A stretch of DNA of 64,000 nucleotides from Bacteroidia bacterium (GCA_014378485.1 JACMNO010000092.1:1-64000); one strand, 5' to 3'; positions 35,872 through 45,280 are shown, counted from the first letter of the stretch. A program made the numbers and translations. Notes: generated by a model from the sequence alone, not told the origin.

Positions 35872-36903
35872 TTACTTTAGAGTATCGATAATTTGTTTGA
35901 CTTTTAACGCGTTGGTTTCCGCATCAATAGTATCAGAATTTAAAAGAACAATTGGTTGTTTCTTTTTTTGGTAACTGAATTCGTAAGCTCTATCATAATA
36001 TAGAAGAGATAAACGGGCAACGTCATGTAAATTCCTATCATCTAAATATTGTAAACACAATTTTGTATTGAGGGATCCTAATTGTTGCGAGATCTTTATC
36101 ACACAGTTTTTCAAAGCTTCTATATCAACCGTGGCATAATCTTCTACTAACTTCTGTACCCTTAGCTCAAAAGGAATTTCAATTTTGATGATGGTAGACT
36201 TTTCCATTTGACGCCATAAGCCTTGCGGGAGTTTATTATAACCAATCGATTGAGCCTCATCTTCCATTAAAACAGGCTGCGAAGGATTTACCAATGACAA
36301 CTGATGAAAGATTTCATGTTCAAAAACCTGCTGAGGATTCTGTTTTTGTTCGTTGATAGAACCAAAAGCCGAGCCTTTATGATGGGCGATGTTTTCAAGA
36401 TCTATTGTTTGTATAGAAAGGACTAATAATTTTTTTAATACATCTGTTTTACCGCTTCCTGTTTTGCCACCTAATAAAATAATTTTTCTATCCTTTTCAA
36501 AATCATTTAAAACAAAATTTCTAAACGCCTTATAGCCACCTTTCATGATCACGGCATCGAGGCCTGAAGTATTCATTAACCAGGCAAAAGAATTGCTGCG
36601 CATGCCTCCGCGGAAACAATACACAAATACTTTTTTGGTTTTGGATAATTTTTTTACCCTATCAACAAAAACTGTCATTTTAGGAGAGACAATTTCTAGC
36701 CCACGATTGACGGCCTTGTCTTTACCTTGTTGTTTGTATAGCGTTCCAATTTCAGCTCGTTCGGTATCTTCAAATAAAGGAATATTAATTGCGTTTGGAA
36801 GATGTCCTTTGAAAAATTCAATCGGAGCTCTTACATCAATAATTAATTCGCCTTTGCTTTTAATCAAAAAATCATCAACGTTTATTTCATTTACAATCAT
36901 CAA
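35872..36903 (-). CDS. mnmH: tRNA 2-selenouridine synthase
   Basis: 343-aa enzyme that replaces the sulfur of 2-thiouridine at the tRNA wobble position with selenium, via a geranylated intermediate, using selenophosphate. An N-terminal rhodanese domain carries the catalytic cysteine in VFVYCFRGGMRSNSFAWL, and the C-terminal P-loop domain has GGKTGSGKTDVLKKL. Length is usual for the family. It sits directly upstream of selD on the same strand. Also called selU or ybbB. Confidence 0.95.
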   Translation of the reverse strand: MMIVNEINVDDFLIKSKGELIIDVRAPIEFFKGHLPNAINIPLFEDTERAEIGTLYKQQGKDKAVNRGLEIVSPKMTVFVDRVKKLSKTKKVFVYCFRGGMRSNSFAWLMNTSGLDAVIMKGGYKAFRNFVLNDFEKDRKIILLGGKTGSGKTDVLKKLLVLSIQTIDLENIAHHKGSAFGSINEQKQNPQQVFEHEIFHQLSLVNPSQPVLMEDEAQSIGYNKLPQGLWRQMEKSTIIKIEIPFELRVQKLVEDYATVDIEALKNCVIKISQQLGSLNTKLCLQYLDDRNLHDVARLSLLYYDRAYEFSYQKKKQPIVLLNSDTIDAETNALKVKQIIDTLK

Positions 36904-37133
36904 CTGCTAAACTACATAATTTATGAAAAGAAAAATATTTTGAAGATGTTTGTTATTTATGATTTTGTAGTTTTTTTGAAGATAGAAGTTATAAATGTTG
37001 AATTGTTTAAATCTTGTAAGTTTATTTGGTAAATAAGCAAGTAATCGTTGGACATTATGATTTTATTTGTATAATATTGTAATAATGAAAATGACAAGAC
37101 TTTTTACTTTTAGCCATAGGCATTTCAACGCCT

Positions 37134-37481
37134 ATGATGTCTCAGGTAAAGGGTGGCAGAAAAAGAGAGCATCGAAATCAAAGAGGCGGCGGTGGTAAAT
37201 TATTTGGCGGAAAATCTAAAGGAAATGCCGGGGCTTTTGCTAAAGGCGGAAATAAGAAAGGATTTATAGCTCGTTTATTTAAAGGTAATAAAAGCGGAGG
37301 TGCCTGGGTATATCATAAAACCAACCCAGGAATTAAGCAAAAGAAAGAACAACCGAAACTATTTTCACGTAACCGTTCTAAAGGGAAGCGTTTTACCGAT
37401 GGGGTTATTGCACAACAAAACAAAAGAAGATCAAATACAAGGGTAAGAGGAAATGCAAGCTTTAGTAAGAAAAAACACTAA
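37134..37481 (+). CDS. Very basic Gly/Lys/Arg-rich small protein
   Basis: 115-aa protein with extremely high lysine and arginine content and glycine-rich stretches (RNQRGGGGKLFGGKSKGNAG, KKGFIARLFKGNKSGG). There is no signal peptide or membrane helix. It is probably disordered and nucleic-acid or ribosome-associated; I do not recognise a named family. Two ATGs (37134 and 37137) are adjacent. A terminator (37508-37534) follows, so it is a single-gene unit ahead of purD. Confidence 0.65.
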   Translation: MMSQVKGGRKREHRNQRGGGGKLFGGKSKGNAGAFAKGGNKKGFIARLFKGNKSGGAWVYHKTNPGIKQKKEQPKLFSRNRSKGKRFTDGVIAQQNKRRSNTRVRGNASFSKKKH

Positions 37482-37507
37482 AATAGTTTTTAAAACTTTT
37501 TAAGCAG

Positions 37508-37534
37508 TCCCATCATTTAAGGTGGGATTTTTTA
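37508..37534 (+). terminator. Rho-independent terminator
   Basis: TCCCATC pairs with GGTGGGA (7 bp including one T-G wobble) around ATTTAA, followed by TTTTTTATTTTT. It closes the basic small-protein gene and lies just before purD. Confidence 0.85.
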
Positions 37535-37557
37535 TTTTTACCAATTATTCAAATCAT

Positions 37558-38844
37558 ATGAACGTATTAATATTAGGGTCCGGAGGAAGAGAACATACTT
37601 TTGCATGGAAGCTGGCTCAAAGCAAGCAATTAGAGAACTTATACATTGCACCGGGTAATGCCGGAACCGCCCAGTGTGGAACCAATGTGGCGATTTCTGC
37701 AACTGATTTCGATGCCATTAAGAATTTAGTTTGGGAAAAAAGTATTGATCTTGTTTTAGTTGGACCGGAAGATCCGCTGGTAAAAGGAGTACACGATTAC
37801 TTTTTGCAGGATGAGGTTTTAAGAGAGATCCCTGTGATTGGACCTAAAAAAGACGGCGCGCAGTTAGAAGGTAGTAAGGATTTCAGTAAGCAATTTATGT
37901 TTAGGCACGGTGTACCAACTGCTAAATATAAAAGCTTTACAAAAGATAATATTCATGAAGGGGCTGCCTTTATTGATTCACTGGAAGCGCCATATGTTTT
38001 AAAAGCAGATGGTTTAGCAGCAGGAAAAGGTGTGTTGATTATAAATGATAAAGACGAAGCCAAACACGAATTACAAAACATGATACTGAATGCGAAGTTT
38101 GGTGAGGCAGGTAATACTGTGGTGATTGAAGAATTTTTGAAAGGCATTGAACTATCGGTGTTTGTTTTAACGGATGGAAATTCTTATAAAATATTGCCGT
38201 CAGCTAAAGATTATAAACGCATTGGAGTGGGGGATACCGGTTTAAATACCGGAGGAATGGGTGCAGTGAGCCCGGTTCCATTTGCTGATGAAGCTTTTAT
38301 AAAAAAGGTGGAAGAAAAGATTGTAAAGCCTACTATTAATGGTTTATTGAAAGATGGCATTGACTACAGGGGATTTATTTTTATTGGATTAATGAATTGT
38401 GATGGAGAGCCAAGTGTGATTGAATACAATTGCCGCATGGGAGATCCTGAAACAGAAGTGGTGATTCCAAGAATTGAATCCGACTTTTTGGATTTGTTGC
38501 AGGGTGTAGCTACTCAAACCTTACATAAAAAACAATTCAGTGTAACTCCTGACATTGCAACAACTGTTGTATTAGTTTCCGGTGGATACCCGGAGGATTA
38601 TGAGAAAAATAAAGTTGTCACAGGACTTGATGCTGTGAAAGACAGCCATATATTTCATTCAGGAACAGCTTTTAAAAATGAAGAGGTTGTTACGAATGGC
38701 GGACGTGTTTTTGCTGTTACCTCCTTTGGTAAAACCATTGAGGAAGCTGTTGCTAAAAGTTTTGCCGCTGCTGAAACTGTTTCTTATGACGGTAAATATT
38801 ACAGGAGTGATATTGGGAAAGATCTTATGAACTGGAAAGGATAA
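37558..38844 (+). CDS. purD: Phosphoribosylamine-glycine ligase
   Basis: 428-aa ATP-grasp enzyme of purine biosynthesis that joins 5-phosphoribosylamine and glycine. N-terminal MNVLILGSGGREHTFAWKL, ATP-grasp features YVLKADGLAAGKGV and VVIEEFLKGIELSVF, and EYNCRMGDPETEVVIPRI are diagnostic. The ORF track adds 12 upstream codons running through the terminator; ATG 37558 is the true start. It is convergent with the EnvC-like gene with only 9 nt between stops. Confidence 0.97.
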   Translation: MNVLILGSGGREHTFAWKLAQSKQLENLYIAPGNAGTAQCGTNVAISATDFDAIKNLVWEKSIDLVLVGPEDPLVKGVHDYFLQDEVLREIPVIGPKKDGAQLEGSKDFSKQFMFRHGVPTAKYKSFTKDNIHEGAAFIDSLEAPYVLKADGLAAGKGVLIINDKDEAKHELQNMILNAKFGEAGNTVVIEEFLKGIELSVFVLTDGNSYKILPSAKDYKRIGVGDTGLNTGGMGAVSPVPFADEAFIKKVEEKIVKPTINGLLKDGIDYRGFIFIGLMNCDGEPSVIEYNCRMGDPETEVVIPRIESDFLDLLQGVATQTLHKKQFSVTPDIATTVVLVSGGYPEDYEKNKVVTGLDAVKDSHIFHSGTAFKNEEVVTNGGRVFAVTSFGKTIEEAVAKSFAAAETVSYDGKYYRSDIGKDLMNWKG

Positions 38845-38853
38845 TCGGAAGTA

Positions 38854-40182
38854 CTATCTCGCATTAAACAACCAACCACTTGGATCCATTGTTTTCTGAC
38901 CTTTCCAGATCTGGAGGTTCATGCTGGTTTTTCCATCTTCGTCCAGGATGGTTCCGATATTTTGTTTAATAGTTACTTTATCGCCTTGTTTAACAAATAC
39001 ATCTCCTATATTACTGTAAACGCTCAGGTATTCGCCATGACGGATGATAATCAGTTTTCCGCCGGTTGGTGAAATGGCAATACTCGTTACCTCTCCTTCA
39101 AATACGGCACGGGCCTGCGAGCCTTTATTGGCGCAAATTTCAACCCCATTATTATTCATCATAAAACCTTTAATGGCAGGATGCTCATATTCGCCATAGG
39201 GCTGGCAAATAACGCCTTTGGTTACCGGCCATGGTAGTTTGCCCCTACTACTTGAAAAATCTGCTCCCAGGGCCTCAGCTTCTTCTGTCAGTTCAGGAGA
39301 GGTTACTTTTACTTCTGGTGTTTTTGTTTCGGTTTTTGATTTGGTTTTTGATTTGTTTTTATTTTTTTCTGCCTTTGCCGCTTTTTCAGCTGCAATTTTT
39401 GCTGATTCTTCTACCTTACGTTTTATTTCAGCTTCAATTAAACGTTTAATAGCTATTTGTAAATTTTCAGCATCCCGTTTTTTCTTTTCCAGTTCTTCCT
39501 TTAATTCTTTTTCCTGTTGCTGTAAGCTGCTTAACACAATTTCCTGCTGCTGCTTTTCGCCATCCAGTTGTGTTTTTTCTTCCTTTTCATTTCCAAGTAA
39601 TACATTTTTTTCATGGCGCTGTGTTTCCAGCTCTTTTAATTTATCATTCAGGATAACCTGAGTGGCCAAAATTTCATCTGCTTGTTTTTTACGAAAAGCG
39701 GCATACTGTTGAAAATATTTTATCCGCATGTAAGCCTGGTTAAAATTGCCTGAAGAAAACAGGAACATGATTTTTGTATAAGAATCCTGATTGCGTTGAG
39801 CGAAATAAATCATCTTGGCATATTCTCCTTTAAGTTTATCCAAACTTGCTTTTAAAGCGTTTACTTCCGTAACATTTTTTTTGATCCTTGCATTAATTTG
39901 TGAAAGTTCGGTATTGATTGTGCTTATTAGCTCCTCACGAACCTTGATTTTGGTATTGATCACAACAATGGTATTTATCTGAGACTTCTTGTTGGCTTTG
40001 GTTTGGCTTAACTGAGAATTGAGTTGTTTGATGTCGTCATTCAACTTGTTTTTTTTATTTAGAAGATCTTTTTGAGATTGTGTTTTTGTTTGTGAAAATA
40101 CCGAGGTGGAAACGCTAAAAAGAAAGAAAGCAAAGCAAATAAAAGTGCTAAGGTTTATTTTTTTTAACAGGGATCGGATCAT
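38854..40182 (-). CDS. EnvC-like murein hydrolase activator with degenerate LytM domain
   Basis: 442-aa periplasmic protein. Signal peptide 1-30; long coiled coil about 35-280 interrupted by a helical hairpin; low-complexity Lys/Ala/Glu/Thr segment; C-terminal LytM (M23) domain about 315-440. In the LytM domain the usual zinc ligands are missing: VEICANKGSQARAVFEGEV has no HxxxD and YLSVYSNIGD replaces the HxH. It therefore should not be an active metallopeptidase but resembles EnvC-type activators of cell-wall amidases. It overlaps the DUF4292 gene by 35 nt at the end of a four-gene envelope operon. Confidence 0.85.
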   Translation of the reverse strand: MIRSLLKKINLSTFICFAFFLFSVSTSVFSQTKTQSQKDLLNKKNKLNDDIKQLNSQLSQTKANKKSQINTIVVINTKIKVREELISTINTELSQINARIKKNVTEVNALKASLDKLKGEYAKMIYFAQRNQDSYTKIMFLFSSGNFNQAYMRIKYFQQYAAFRKKQADEILATQVILNDKLKELETQRHEKNVLLGNEKEEKTQLDGEKQQQEIVLSSLQQQEKELKEELEKKKRDAENLQIAIKRLIEAEIKRKVEESAKIAAEKAAKAEKNKNKSKTKSKTETKTPEVKVTSPELTEEAEALGADFSSSRGKLPWPVTKGVICQPYGEYEHPAIKGFMMNNNGVEICANKGSQARAVFEGEVTSIAISPTGGKLIIIRHGEYLSVYSNIGDVFVKQGDKVTIKQNIGTILDEDGKTSMNLQIWKGQKTMDPSGWLFNAR

Positions 40183-41032
40183 AATTCTTTGGTATGTTCA
40201 GCGTTAATTTTTGTGGCTGATTTATCTCTATGCGAACATAGCTAATTTTAAGGTCTATTTTCTTCTCTGCCTTGATCTCAATATTAACATCGTGTGGTGC
40301 AAAAACTGAATCTTTTGCATTAAATCTATCATAATTTGCATGGAAACTTCGGTTTGTTGTTACATCTTCGAAGTTATTACTGATGATTTTGTAGGTTTCA
40401 GGGTTTAAAGTCATGATCTGTAAGGGACGTTTTAAAGAATCCTGTTTACTGTTAATCCGTTTCAGTTTACGCTTTCTCATGGTACTTAATAAATAATGAC
40501 AGTTTTCTCTATCAACTACCGGTTTCATTTTACTGTCATCATCATCAAAATCAGCGCTGTTACCAATTAATGCGGCCTGGATTAAATCAAAATCAAGATC
40601 TGCATTTAATAACTGGTTAATGTAATTAAAATCACCTTTGAAGTATTGTTTCTTAACGTAAACCACCATTTTCACTGTATCCTTTGTGATTAAAAGTTTG
40701 GCAATGTCTATGAGTCCAACTGCCTGGATGGAAATCCATATCGCGCTATCTTTACGTATTTTTAAACGCACATCCAGTTTGTGATCTTCGCCATCAATGT
40801 TCACTTCAGCATCGGCCTTGGCACTTAGCCAATTGTACATTAATTGGTTTTCTCTAATATGTTTTGATAGTGATTTGGCGGTTTTAAATGTGATACGACA
40901 TTTTCCGACTGTGTCTTCAGTTTGAGTGCTGTCCGTTTTCTGAATATGCTTTTTAGTTTTACATGAAAACAAAAAAAGCAGCATGATGAACATGCATAGT
41001 AGAGAAATATATATATGTACTTGCTTAATCAT
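40148..41032 (-). CDS. DUF4292 lipoprotein
   Basis: 294-aa probable lipoprotein: hydrophobic N-terminus with lipobox LLFLFSC followed by KTKKH. The mature domain is beta-rich and predicted to be LolA/LolB-like (for example DVRLKIRKDSAIWISIQAVG and VNIEIKAEKKIDLKISYVRI). This family recurs between a TPR protein and an EnvC-like protein in Bacteroidota, and may act in lipoprotein or envelope assembly; the role is not established. It overlaps the TPR gene by 8 nt and the EnvC gene by 35 nt. Confidence 0.83.
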   Translation of the reverse strand: MIKQVHIYISLLCMFIMLLFLFSCKTKKHIQKTDSTQTEDTVGKCRITFKTAKSLSKHIRENQLMYNWLSAKADAEVNIDGEDHKLDVRLKIRKDSAIWISIQAVGLIDIAKLLITKDTVKMVVYVKKQYFKGDFNYINQLLNADLDFDLIQAALIGNSADFDDDDSKMKPVVDRENCHYLLSTMRKRKLKRINSKQDSLKRPLQIMTLNPETYKIISNNFEDVTTNRSFHANYDRFNAKDSVFAPHDVNIEIKAEKKIDLKISYVRIEINQPQKLTLNIPKNYDPIPVKKNKP

Positions 41033-42779
41033 TTAATTTTTTTTCACTTATTTTTTTATCCAAAAGCTCAGAGCCACCTCCAGCTTGTTTTGCTTCCTTC
41101 CAGTATTTTAGGGCTTCTTCTGTACGATCTAATTTATATAAAACATCACCGTAATGTTCGACAATTGAACTTTTCTGACCAAGTTTAACAGCCTTGCTCA
41201 ACCATTCCTCTGCTTCCTTATATTTTCCCTGCTGATAAAGAATCCAACCATAAGTGTCGATATACGAGCGGTTGTTAGGCTTTAGTTCATTGCAACGTCT
41301 TGAAAATTTTTCAGCTTTCTCTAACTTTTCTTTACGAAGAGATAAAAAATACGCGTAATTATTTAAGATAAAATCGTTATCAGGATCAACTTTCAACGCA
41401 TCATCAAAGGCTTTATCAGATTTAATATAATCTTTCAAATAATTATAAGCATTTCCTAAACTCGAGTAATATTCTATTAATAAGGGTTTATCGTTATATA
41501 CAAATTCAATCCCATCCTCCAAAGATCTCACAGCCAGATCATATTTTTTTAATTGGATGTTCGCTAGCCCGTTAAAATAATAGGGTCTCGGGTTATTGGG
41601 AAACAACTCCATGGATTCGGCGCTATGAACTTCCAGCGCACTAAAATCATTTAATTCCGCGTCAACATATAATAATTGCTGCCATAAGTTAAAACGGCTT
41701 TTATCGATTTGTGTAGCAATAACGTATTCTTCTTTTGCTTCTTTTAATTTTTTGTCTTTAAATAAAAAATCTCCGTAAATACTATGAACATCAGCAGAAG
41801 AAGGATGAAGTTGCAGTGTTATAATAAGAAGTTCTAATGCCTGTTGTTTATATTCAGCATTGACATCAGATAATTCATAATAAGAAACTAATATTTTTAT
41901 TTTAGTGTCGACATCCAGATCCGGATTTTCAAAAGCTATTTTTATTTCTTTATAAAAGTTATCCTTATCATTCTGCGATTTGTAATAATCAGCGAAGGCC
42001 AAATGCACCATTGGATTTTTGGGATCAACTTTTAAGATCTCCTGATAGGTTGCCATGGCTTTCTCGTTCTGATTTGTTTCCTGGTAAAATTCCGCTAAAT
42101 AAGTAAAATACCGTGCCTCACTGCCGTTTAATTTAATTAGTTTTTTAAATTCGGCCTCTACTTCATTGTTTTTTTTAAGTTGCCTGAGAAGTTTAATTTT
42201 GTTTAAAGTGAATGCCTCGTTTTGTCCGAATTTTTTTTCGATCTCATCATAGGTCTTAAATGATTTTTCATAACTGCCACTGTACATAAATTCTGCTGCC
42301 AGGCCTTCATAAAATTCTGAACGGTTAGGGTAGTTTTTAATCAGCCTTGAATAAATATTAGCGGCCTCAGCAAACTGTCGTTTATTGTGCAGGCATTCAA
42401 TATATAGTAATTGATACCATTCATTTTTTGGATCTTCATTAGCGCATTCCTTCCCATATTTTAAAGCATTATCATATAAGCCATTGAACCGGTAAACGTT
42501 TCCAAGTTCATATTTAACGGCTGTTGATGTTGGATCTATTTTTAAGCATTCTTTAAACAGGCCTTCCGCATTTTCTATATTACCCTTCATTCTTTCCTTA
42601 CACCCTTCAATAAAATGGAAAGTAAATTTTGCCTGGTCGGCATCAGTAAGGCCCCCTTTTATTTTAATAACAGGTTCGGTAATTTGAGTGGTTGCTTTTT
42701 TTGTCTTGCAGGATAGGACAGAAAGTACCAGGGTCGGTAATAAAAGAGAATAAAAAAATATTTTCGTTTTAAATTTCAA
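41025..42779 (-). CDS. TPR-rich lipoprotein
   Basis: 584-aa protein with a lipoprotein signal (LPTLVLSVLSC, then KTKKATT) and about twelve tetratricopeptide repeats across the length, such as NYAYFLSLRKEKLEKAEKFS and YGWILYQQGKYKEAEEWLSK. It is likely an outer-membrane or periplasmic scaffold protein. It lies 9 nt after the sugar nucleotidyltransferase and overlaps the DUF4292 gene, so it is the second gene in the operon. No enzymatic domain is visible. Confidence 0.85.
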   Translation of the reverse strand: MKFKTKIFFYSLLLPTLVLSVLSCKTKKATTQITEPVIKIKGGLTDADQAKFTFHFIEGCKERMKGNIENAEGLFKECLKIDPTSTAVKYELGNVYRFNGLYDNALKYGKECANEDPKNEWYQLLYIECLHNKRQFAEAANIYSRLIKNYPNRSEFYEGLAAEFMYSGSYEKSFKTYDEIEKKFGQNEAFTLNKIKLLRQLKKNNEVEAEFKKLIKLNGSEARYFTYLAEFYQETNQNEKAMATYQEILKVDPKNPMVHLAFADYYKSQNDKDNFYKEIKIAFENPDLDVDTKIKILVSYYELSDVNAEYKQQALELLIITLQLHPSSADVHSIYGDFLFKDKKLKEAKEEYVIATQIDKSRFNLWQQLLYVDAELNDFSALEVHSAESMELFPNNPRPYYFNGLANIQLKKYDLAVRSLEDGIEFVYNDKPLLIEYYSSLGNAYNYLKDYIKSDKAFDDALKVDPDNDFILNNYAYFLSLRKEKLEKAEKFSRRCNELKPNNRSYIDTYGWILYQQGKYKEAEEWLSKAVKLGQKSSIVEHYGDVLYKLDRTEEALKYWKEAKQAGGGSELLDKKISEKKLND

Positions 42780-42788
42780 AAACGTAGC

Positions 42789-43799
42789 TTATAATGATAT
42801 TGTTGTATAATCACTCATACTGAGATCCAAAGCTTTTCCTTTTACTTCAGCACCCTCACCAATCATACTGTTAGCAACAATAGCATGGCTTATTTTGGTA
42901 TTGGGTTGAATGATACAATTTTTTACAACACCATCAGTTACCATACTATTTGCACCAATAGAAACGTGTGGACCTACAATTGAATTTTTCAATGTCACAT
43001 TATCACCGATAAAGCAAGGCTCAATAATAAGGCTGTTTTCACAAGTTATATTTTTACCTTTTAAAGCAGCTTTCCCTTTATCAAATTCCAGTACACGTTG
43101 ATTCGTATAAACTGTTGCATCTTTATTCCCACAATCCAACCATTCCGTTACTTTGCCAGGCGTAAATTTTATGCCTTTTTGTTTCATGTTCTCCAAAGCG
43201 TTTGTCAACTGGTATTCGCCTTTTTCTTTGATATCGTTATCCAAAAGATATTGTAATTCTTTTTTTAAATTATCGCCATCTTTAAAATAATAGATGCCGA
43301 TAATGGCCAGGTTACTTACAAATGTTTCCGGTTTCTCAACAAAATCAGTGATCACACCTTCTTCATTTACTTTTACAACACCAAACTGGCGTGGATCTTC
43401 AATACCCTGCACCCAAATAACACCGGCCTGGTTTGTATCCATTACAAAATCAGCTTTAAATAAAGTGTCGGCAAAAGCAACAACGGTTTTACCACTGATA
43501 CTTTCTTTGGCGCACATGATTGCGTGAGCTGTTCCGAGAGCTTTTTCCTGGTAACAAATAGTACCTTTAGCGCCCTGGTCCTGTGCAATTTTTATTAAAT
43601 TTTCTTCTACTTCTTTTCCAAAATCGGAGCCTATGATAAAAGCTATCTCATCTACTTTTTCACCACATACTTTTGTGATATCCTCTACAAGCCTTTGCAC
43701 GATAGGTTTTCCAGCTAGGTTAATTAAAGGTTTAGGAACCGTAAGCGTGTGTGGACGCATGCGCTTACCTTTTCCGGCCATTGGTATAATAATCTTCAT
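42789..43799 (-). CDS. Sugar-1-phosphate nucleotidyltransferase with left-handed beta-helix
   Basis: 336-aa enzyme of the glucose-1-phosphate thymidylyltransferase/mannose-1-phosphate guanylyltransferase superfamily. N-terminal MKIIIPMAGKGKRMRPHTLT and VPKPLINLAGKPI hold the nucleotide-binding loop and the catalytic lysine, ALGTAHAIMCAKE and AFADTLF form the active site, and hexapeptide-like repeats (GDNVTLKNSIVGPHVSIGANS) make a C-terminal helix. The ORF track adds 26 hydrophobic codons; the ATG at 43799 is preferred. It probably makes an NDP-sugar for envelope glycans. First gene of the TPR/DUF4292/EnvC operon. Confidence 0.9.
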   Translation of the reverse strand: MKIIIPMAGKGKRMRPHTLTVPKPLINLAGKPIVQRLVEDITKVCGEKVDEIAFIIGSDFGKEVEENLIKIAQDQGAKGTICYQEKALGTAHAIMCAKESISGKTVVAFADTLFKADFVMDTNQAGVIWVQGIEDPRQFGVVKVNEEGVITDFVEKPETFVSNLAIIGIYYFKDGDNLKKELQYLLDNDIKEKGEYQLTNALENMKQKGIKFTPGKVTEWLDCGNKDATVYTNQRVLEFDKGKAALKGKNITCENSLIIEPCFIGDNVTLKNSIVGPHVSIGANSMVTDGVVKNCIIQPNTKISHAIVANSMIGEGAEVKGKALDLSMSDYTTISL

Positions 43800-43939
43800 A
43801 AATCGGGTATAATCAGGTAATAAACAAAACAAATATAATATAAAAAAGGGGAGATAGAGCTTAGTTTTCGACTTCAAACCTTGTTAATTTACCACAAAAA
43901 GTTTGTCATAGTTAGCTCTTCGTTTAAAGAATTGATAGG

Positions 43940-44728
43940 TTACAAACATCCTGTTCTTCCGCCATCTACAGGTAAATTTATGCCGTTAATATACGAAGCG
44001 GCCGGTGAAGCTAAAAAGGCAACGGCATTTGCAATCTCTGATGCTTCTGCAAAACGACCCATCGGAATTTCTGAGATCATTTCATTAGTCACAGAATCCA
44101 GGGCATGACCTGTTTTATTCGATTTATTTTCAATGATTGTCTTTAAGCGAACCGTTGCAGTAGCTCCCGGCAAAACATTATTTACTGTAATATTATATTT
44201 ACCTAATTCTCCAGCCAGGGTTTTGCTCCAGTTTGCAACGGCTGCACGGATAGTATTAGATACGCCAAGGTTGGCTAATGGCTGCTTCACTGATGTGGAA
44301 ATGATATTGATGATCCGTCCGTATTTTGCATTTTTCATGTATTCAATACAAGCCTGTACCAAAATATGATTACATATTAAATGATTATTGAAAGCCGATA
44401 AAAATTCTTCACTTTTTGCAAGTGCAATTGGTCCGGATGGCGGCCCGCCTGTATTGTTTATTAAAATATGCACATTTGGTTGACGCTGTAAATATGCCTC
44501 CACAATTTGTTTCAACTCCTGGGGATTACCGAAATCAACACACAGATAAGAATGTAGCTGGCCTGCATTTGTGCTCAGTTCTTGTTTGGTAGCTTTTAAT
44601 GCATCTTCGTTTCGTGCAATTAAAGTAACGCTGGCTCCTAAATTTGCTAATTCAAATGCGATGGCTTTTCCTATGCCCTGGGTGCTTCCGCAAACAATGG
44701 CGTGCTTATTTGTTAAGTCTAAATTCAT
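43940..44728 (-). CDS. Divergent SDR-family protein lacking the YxxxK motif
   Basis: 262-aa Rossmann-fold protein of the short-chain dehydrogenase family. The cofactor loop is GSTQGIGKAIA and LINNTGGPPSG stands for NNAG. In the catalytic region, however, STSVKQP is followed by LGVSNTIRAAVANWSKTLAGEL, where the usual tyrosine and lysine of YxxxK are replaced by Ser and Arg. This pattern matches the 3-ketoacyl-reductase-like SDR subgroup that lacks the catalytic tetrad. NVLPGATATVRL and the C-terminal YINGINLPVDGG are conserved. Its reaction, if any, is unknown. Confidence 0.85.
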   Translation of the reverse strand: MNLDLTNKHAIVCGSTQGIGKAIAFELANLGASVTLIARNEDALKATKQELSTNAGQLHSYLCVDFGNPQELKQIVEAYLQRQPNVHILINNTGGPPSGPIALAKSEEFLSAFNNHLICNHILVQACIEYMKNAKYGRIINIISTSVKQPLANLGVSNTIRAAVANWSKTLAGELGKYNITVNNVLPGATATVRLKTIIENKSNKTGHALDSVTNEMISEIPMGRFAEASEIANAVAFLASPAASYINGINLPVDGGRTGCL

Positions 44729-44828
44729 AAGTTATTGTTTTATTATTCAAGATAAAGATAAGAGTTTACAGCTGTTCTGGCACTTCTATTTCGTTCAGTG
44801 TGACAGCTCTAATTGACAATGTGTTTTA

Positions 44829-45272
44829 TTATTTTCTTTTAGTAATAAAAAAATCTTTTAATATCGTTGAACATTCGTTCTCTAAAATTCCTTTCACAAC
44901 AGATGTTTTGGGATGCAACACCAATTGATTGATCTTTGTAAAACCTTTCTTCTCATCAGTTGCTCCATAAACTATTTTCGTAATATGTGTCCAATGCAAT
45001 GCTCCGGCGCACATCAAACAGGGTTCCAAAGTAACATAAAGTGTACAATCGTTTAAATATTTTCCACCAATAGCATTGGCTGCAGAGGTAATTGCCTGCA
45101 TTTCTGCATGAGCGGTCACATCATTCAACCGTTCTGTATAATTATGTGCCCTTGCAATAATTTTATTTTCTGCTACAATTACTGCGCCCACAGGAACTTC
45201 ATCTGCATCAAAAGCTTTTCGGGCTTCTTTCAGCGCTTCACTCATAAAATATTCATCAGAGTATAATTCCAT
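44829..45272 (-). CDS. tadA: tRNA adenosine(34) deaminase / nucleoside deaminase
   Basis: 147-aa zinc-dependent deaminase. The zinc site and catalytic glutamate are in TAHAEMQAI and LEPCLMCAGALHWTHI. Length and features match TadA, which converts A34 to inosine in tRNA-Arg(ACG); guanine deaminases are a close alternative but typically have a different C-terminus. It is upstream of the divergent SDR gene on the same strand, separated by about 100 nt, and downstream of gltX after an inverted-repeat element. Confidence 0.88.
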   Translation of the reverse strand: MELYSDEYFMSEALKEARKAFDADEVPVGAVIVAENKIIARAHNYTERLNDVTAHAEMQAITSAANAIGGKYLNDCTLYVTLEPCLMCAGALHWTHITKIVYGATDEKKGFTKINQLVLHPKTSVVKGILENECSTILKDFFITKRK

Positions 45273-45280
45273 TTTGGTTG

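Noticed and set aside
39218-39661. 147-aa plus-strand ORF opposite the EnvC-like gene
   Set aside because: Ser/Phe-rich shadow of a coiled-coil region; the EnvC-like reading is well supported.
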